Assembly (NCBI GenBank): GCA_029204225.1
Contig: CM055100.1
Coordinates: 51,645,260 to 51,709,259 of the forward strand
Direction: 5' to 3'
Length of the DNA: 64,000 nt
Source: Diphasiastrum complanatum
Lineage: Eukaryota; Streptophyta; Lycopodiopsida; Lycopodiales; Lycopodiaceae
Below are positions 62,073 to 64,000 of this stretch, one piece after another. A model generated the notes under the pieces. That model made no database searches. It was not told the DNA's origin and saw nothing but the letters and a program-made list of their open reading frames with translations. How positions within the stretch are numbered: position 1 is the stretch's first letter; each line of letters opens with the position of its first letter. The position numbers and the translations under genes were made by a program.

Positions 62073-62093
62073 AAGGCTTACAAGTTTGGAGAG

Positions 62094-62450
62094 GTGGTGC
62101 TTTTCATTGGAGCTTGGTGGTATTCAACTAGTATTCTCATCCAAGGAGAGGAGCAAGGTTGCAAGTTGGTGGATCTTCCTAGTTCACACATGACTAGTCA
62201 CAAGGAGTTCTTTACTTCTTTGATCTCTTATGCTGGAACCAAGAAAGTGGTTCACATACCAAATGGTAGTGAGTGTATGATCAAAGGTATTAACTCAATT
62301 CCTATTTGTCTTTCTACTAATAGGAATGCAAGGCTTGATGATGTTCTTTACATTCCTTCACTTTCAAGGAATTTGCTAAGTGTTGGTCAAATGTTAAAGA
62401 AAGGGTACAAGACAAAGTTTGTTGGGGATGTTTGCTTCATTACTTGGTAG
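62094..62450 (+). pseudogene. Ty1/copia protease / pre-integrase fragment
   Basis: The frame reads SSHMTSHKEFFTSLISYAG, VHIPNGSECMIKGI and DDVLYIPSLSRNLLSVGQML, the protease-to-GAG-pre-integrase region of copia elements. The catalytic Asp-Ser-Gly is not intact (DLPSS). It lies only about 30 bp after a gypsy-lineage PBS, so the two parts come from different elements or from a rearranged hybrid. Confidence 0.7.
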
Positions 62451-64000
62451 AAGAATATTCCTAAATCCAGTATTTTCTTAATGGAAAGATTTTGTAATGA
62501 TTCGTACTTTTTCATGAGTTATGAGAGACATATTACTCCAGTATCTTGTAAATGATTAAGTATAATTTTGGATTCCATAAAATTATGATTGATGAATCAT
62601 ATGAATCTAAATATTTATGATTGACGGATTATAAATAGATACTTAATTATTATCAGAAGATTATTCGGAATGCTAATGATTCTTTTAAGTGTGGCGATTA
62701 AGTCTTGGTCTATTAATTGAATAAGAATTCAGATCAGTATTTTGAATATCTTTACTCCAGTATTATTAAGAACCTATGGATCTCACAGACATTCTCACAA
62801 GATATGTATTATACTTGTGGAGAATTTAATTTATCTAGTGGATGCTATTCTACTACAGTTTATGGTCTGCAGATGCTTGAGTACAGTTCTTCATTTGAAT
62901 TGGATCTCCAGTTATCAAAGGAGACAGACAAGTCTATTAAGATGAATGAATGTTATTTTTTTGTAATTGGTGCTAGATACAGGAGCATTCAACTCAAAAG
63001 AGTATATGGGATACTCAGAGTTGAGTTTTAATCATTCTATATCCTAATTATTCTCCTAGAGATTCTAATTGAATGAATTTTCATATCTTAGAATTTGGGT
63101 TCTAAGGATATTTGTATTTGAAAGCTTATATATTATCTATTAGAGTTTGTGGATGATTTCAGATTGTAATTATTATTATTTTTCTTTAACTTTAATCTCC
63201 TAAGTTAGGTAATATTTCACTCAGTTGTTTCATGTAAGTGCTTTACATGAAGGTGATGTTATTAACTTGTGATGAATGTAATCCAGATGGAAAATTTCTC
63301 GCTTAGTGTACTTTTCAAACCTGAGTTGTACTCCAATGTAGAGATTATCATTTGGAAAATAGGATTATCTTTTAGTACTTGTTTGATATGAAAGTCAGAC
63401 TAAGAATAATAATTTTTCTCAGTTAATATTGAAAGTTAAAGGAACTGTTCCTGTAATTCTTTCCTGTTTTAATATGGTAGACCTAAATGAAACATGGTAG
63501 ACCTAATATGGAACAGTCCTAATATGGTACTCGAGATTATTGGTCACGCCGAGATTTAATTCCATATTGAGGCCTGTTTGTGACTGATTACCTTGAGAGG
63601 ACCCAGACACTCTAATTGAGACATATGGAGTATTGCATGCCTGTGTAACGGATATAGGTAGGAGGACTGCATGAAGAGAAGTGATCTATTTATAGTTGAC
63701 CTGCATGGGGGTTTCATGGTTTCATGCACATGACTCTACTCTTGTAATTTGCAGAGACAAATTGCTCCTAAGAAATACAGACTTTTTTAACTTCCAACCC
63801 AGATAGACTTTGATGATATAGAATTATCAATGATCAGTATTCTTTTAGAATATTGTATGAATTTATTGCTTAAATGAATTGAGTAACAGGCATTGACACC
63901 TGTAGAACTAAGAAACTTCGATGAACCATGTTTGATGGTATTATGAACACTGACCTTTCTTTCAAGGGATGTGCAGGTACACATGATGTACCTGAAGAAT
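62451..64000. other. AT-rich sequence, no gene recognised
   Basis: Contains a 104-codon open frame at 62,717-63,031 (+) with no recognised similarity and a Cys/Tyr-rich composition. Short local repeats (atgattga...aatcatatgaatctaaatatttatgattgacgg near 62,585-62,630) are present. No LTR partner or RT found. Confidence 0.3.

Overview
The window looks like nuclear DNA of a land plant with a large, repeat-rich genome. The genes carry GT-AG introns, several of them kilobases long. The proteins are plant-type: two VQ-motif proteins, a 26S proteasome RPN8 subunit and an SRP-receptor beta subunit. Most of the remaining sequence is microsatellite or decayed transposable element. The retroelement fragments at 38.4-39.2 kb and 60.9-61.5 kb resemble types I associate with ferns and other seed-free plants. 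That placement is inference only; a gymnosperm or other large-genome plant is not excluded.

Layout. 1-6 kb: decayed coding-like sequence of unknown family, a VQ-upstream-type repeat (copy A) with a long (AG)n tract, a LINE tail fragment and an isolated LTR with a primer-binding site. 6.3-15.7 kb: two intact 290-codon VQ genes lying head to head in a large inverted duplication. The spacer between them holds partial direct copies of the same upstream sequence, two foldback/MITE-like elements and an 87-bp tRNA-like insertion with a 15-bp target duplication. 16-17.7 kb: decayed copia and gypsy fragments. 19,985-37,328 (minus): a complete ten-exon RPN8 gene (313 codons) spread over 17.3 kb. Intron 5 (5.9 kb) holds copia and gypsy remnants. 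Intron 3 (8.2 kb) holds a tandem array of about 490-bp units, a LINE 5' fragment and a gypsy element.

37.4-41 kb: microsatellites, a 50-bp minisatellite and a retroelement C-terminal fragment. 40.9-46.8 kb: a gag-like sequence split by an internally deleted gypsy retrotransposon (both LTRs, PBS, PPT, TTGAC target duplication). That element is itself interrupted in its RNase H region by a 743-bp LTR-like palindrome with its own GATAG duplication. 49,347-55,553: a 6.2-kb hAT-superfamily DNA transposon inside a (TA)n microsatellite. It has a four-exon transposase gene on the minus strand, disabled by several lesions, and a convergent second ORF on the plus strand. 56,655-59,831 (minus): a complete six-exon SRP receptor beta gene (261 codons). 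60.2-64 kb: gag, LINE-like, LTR and copia protease fragments, then AT-rich sequence with no recognised gene.

The host genes do not form a pathway together. RPN8 serves the proteasome lid, SRP receptor beta anchors co-translational targeting at the ER, and VQ proteins are small regulators of WRKY and MAP-kinase signalling. The window mostly records successive nested insertions around and inside these genes. The same repeat family occurs in introns of both RPN8 and the SRP-receptor gene.
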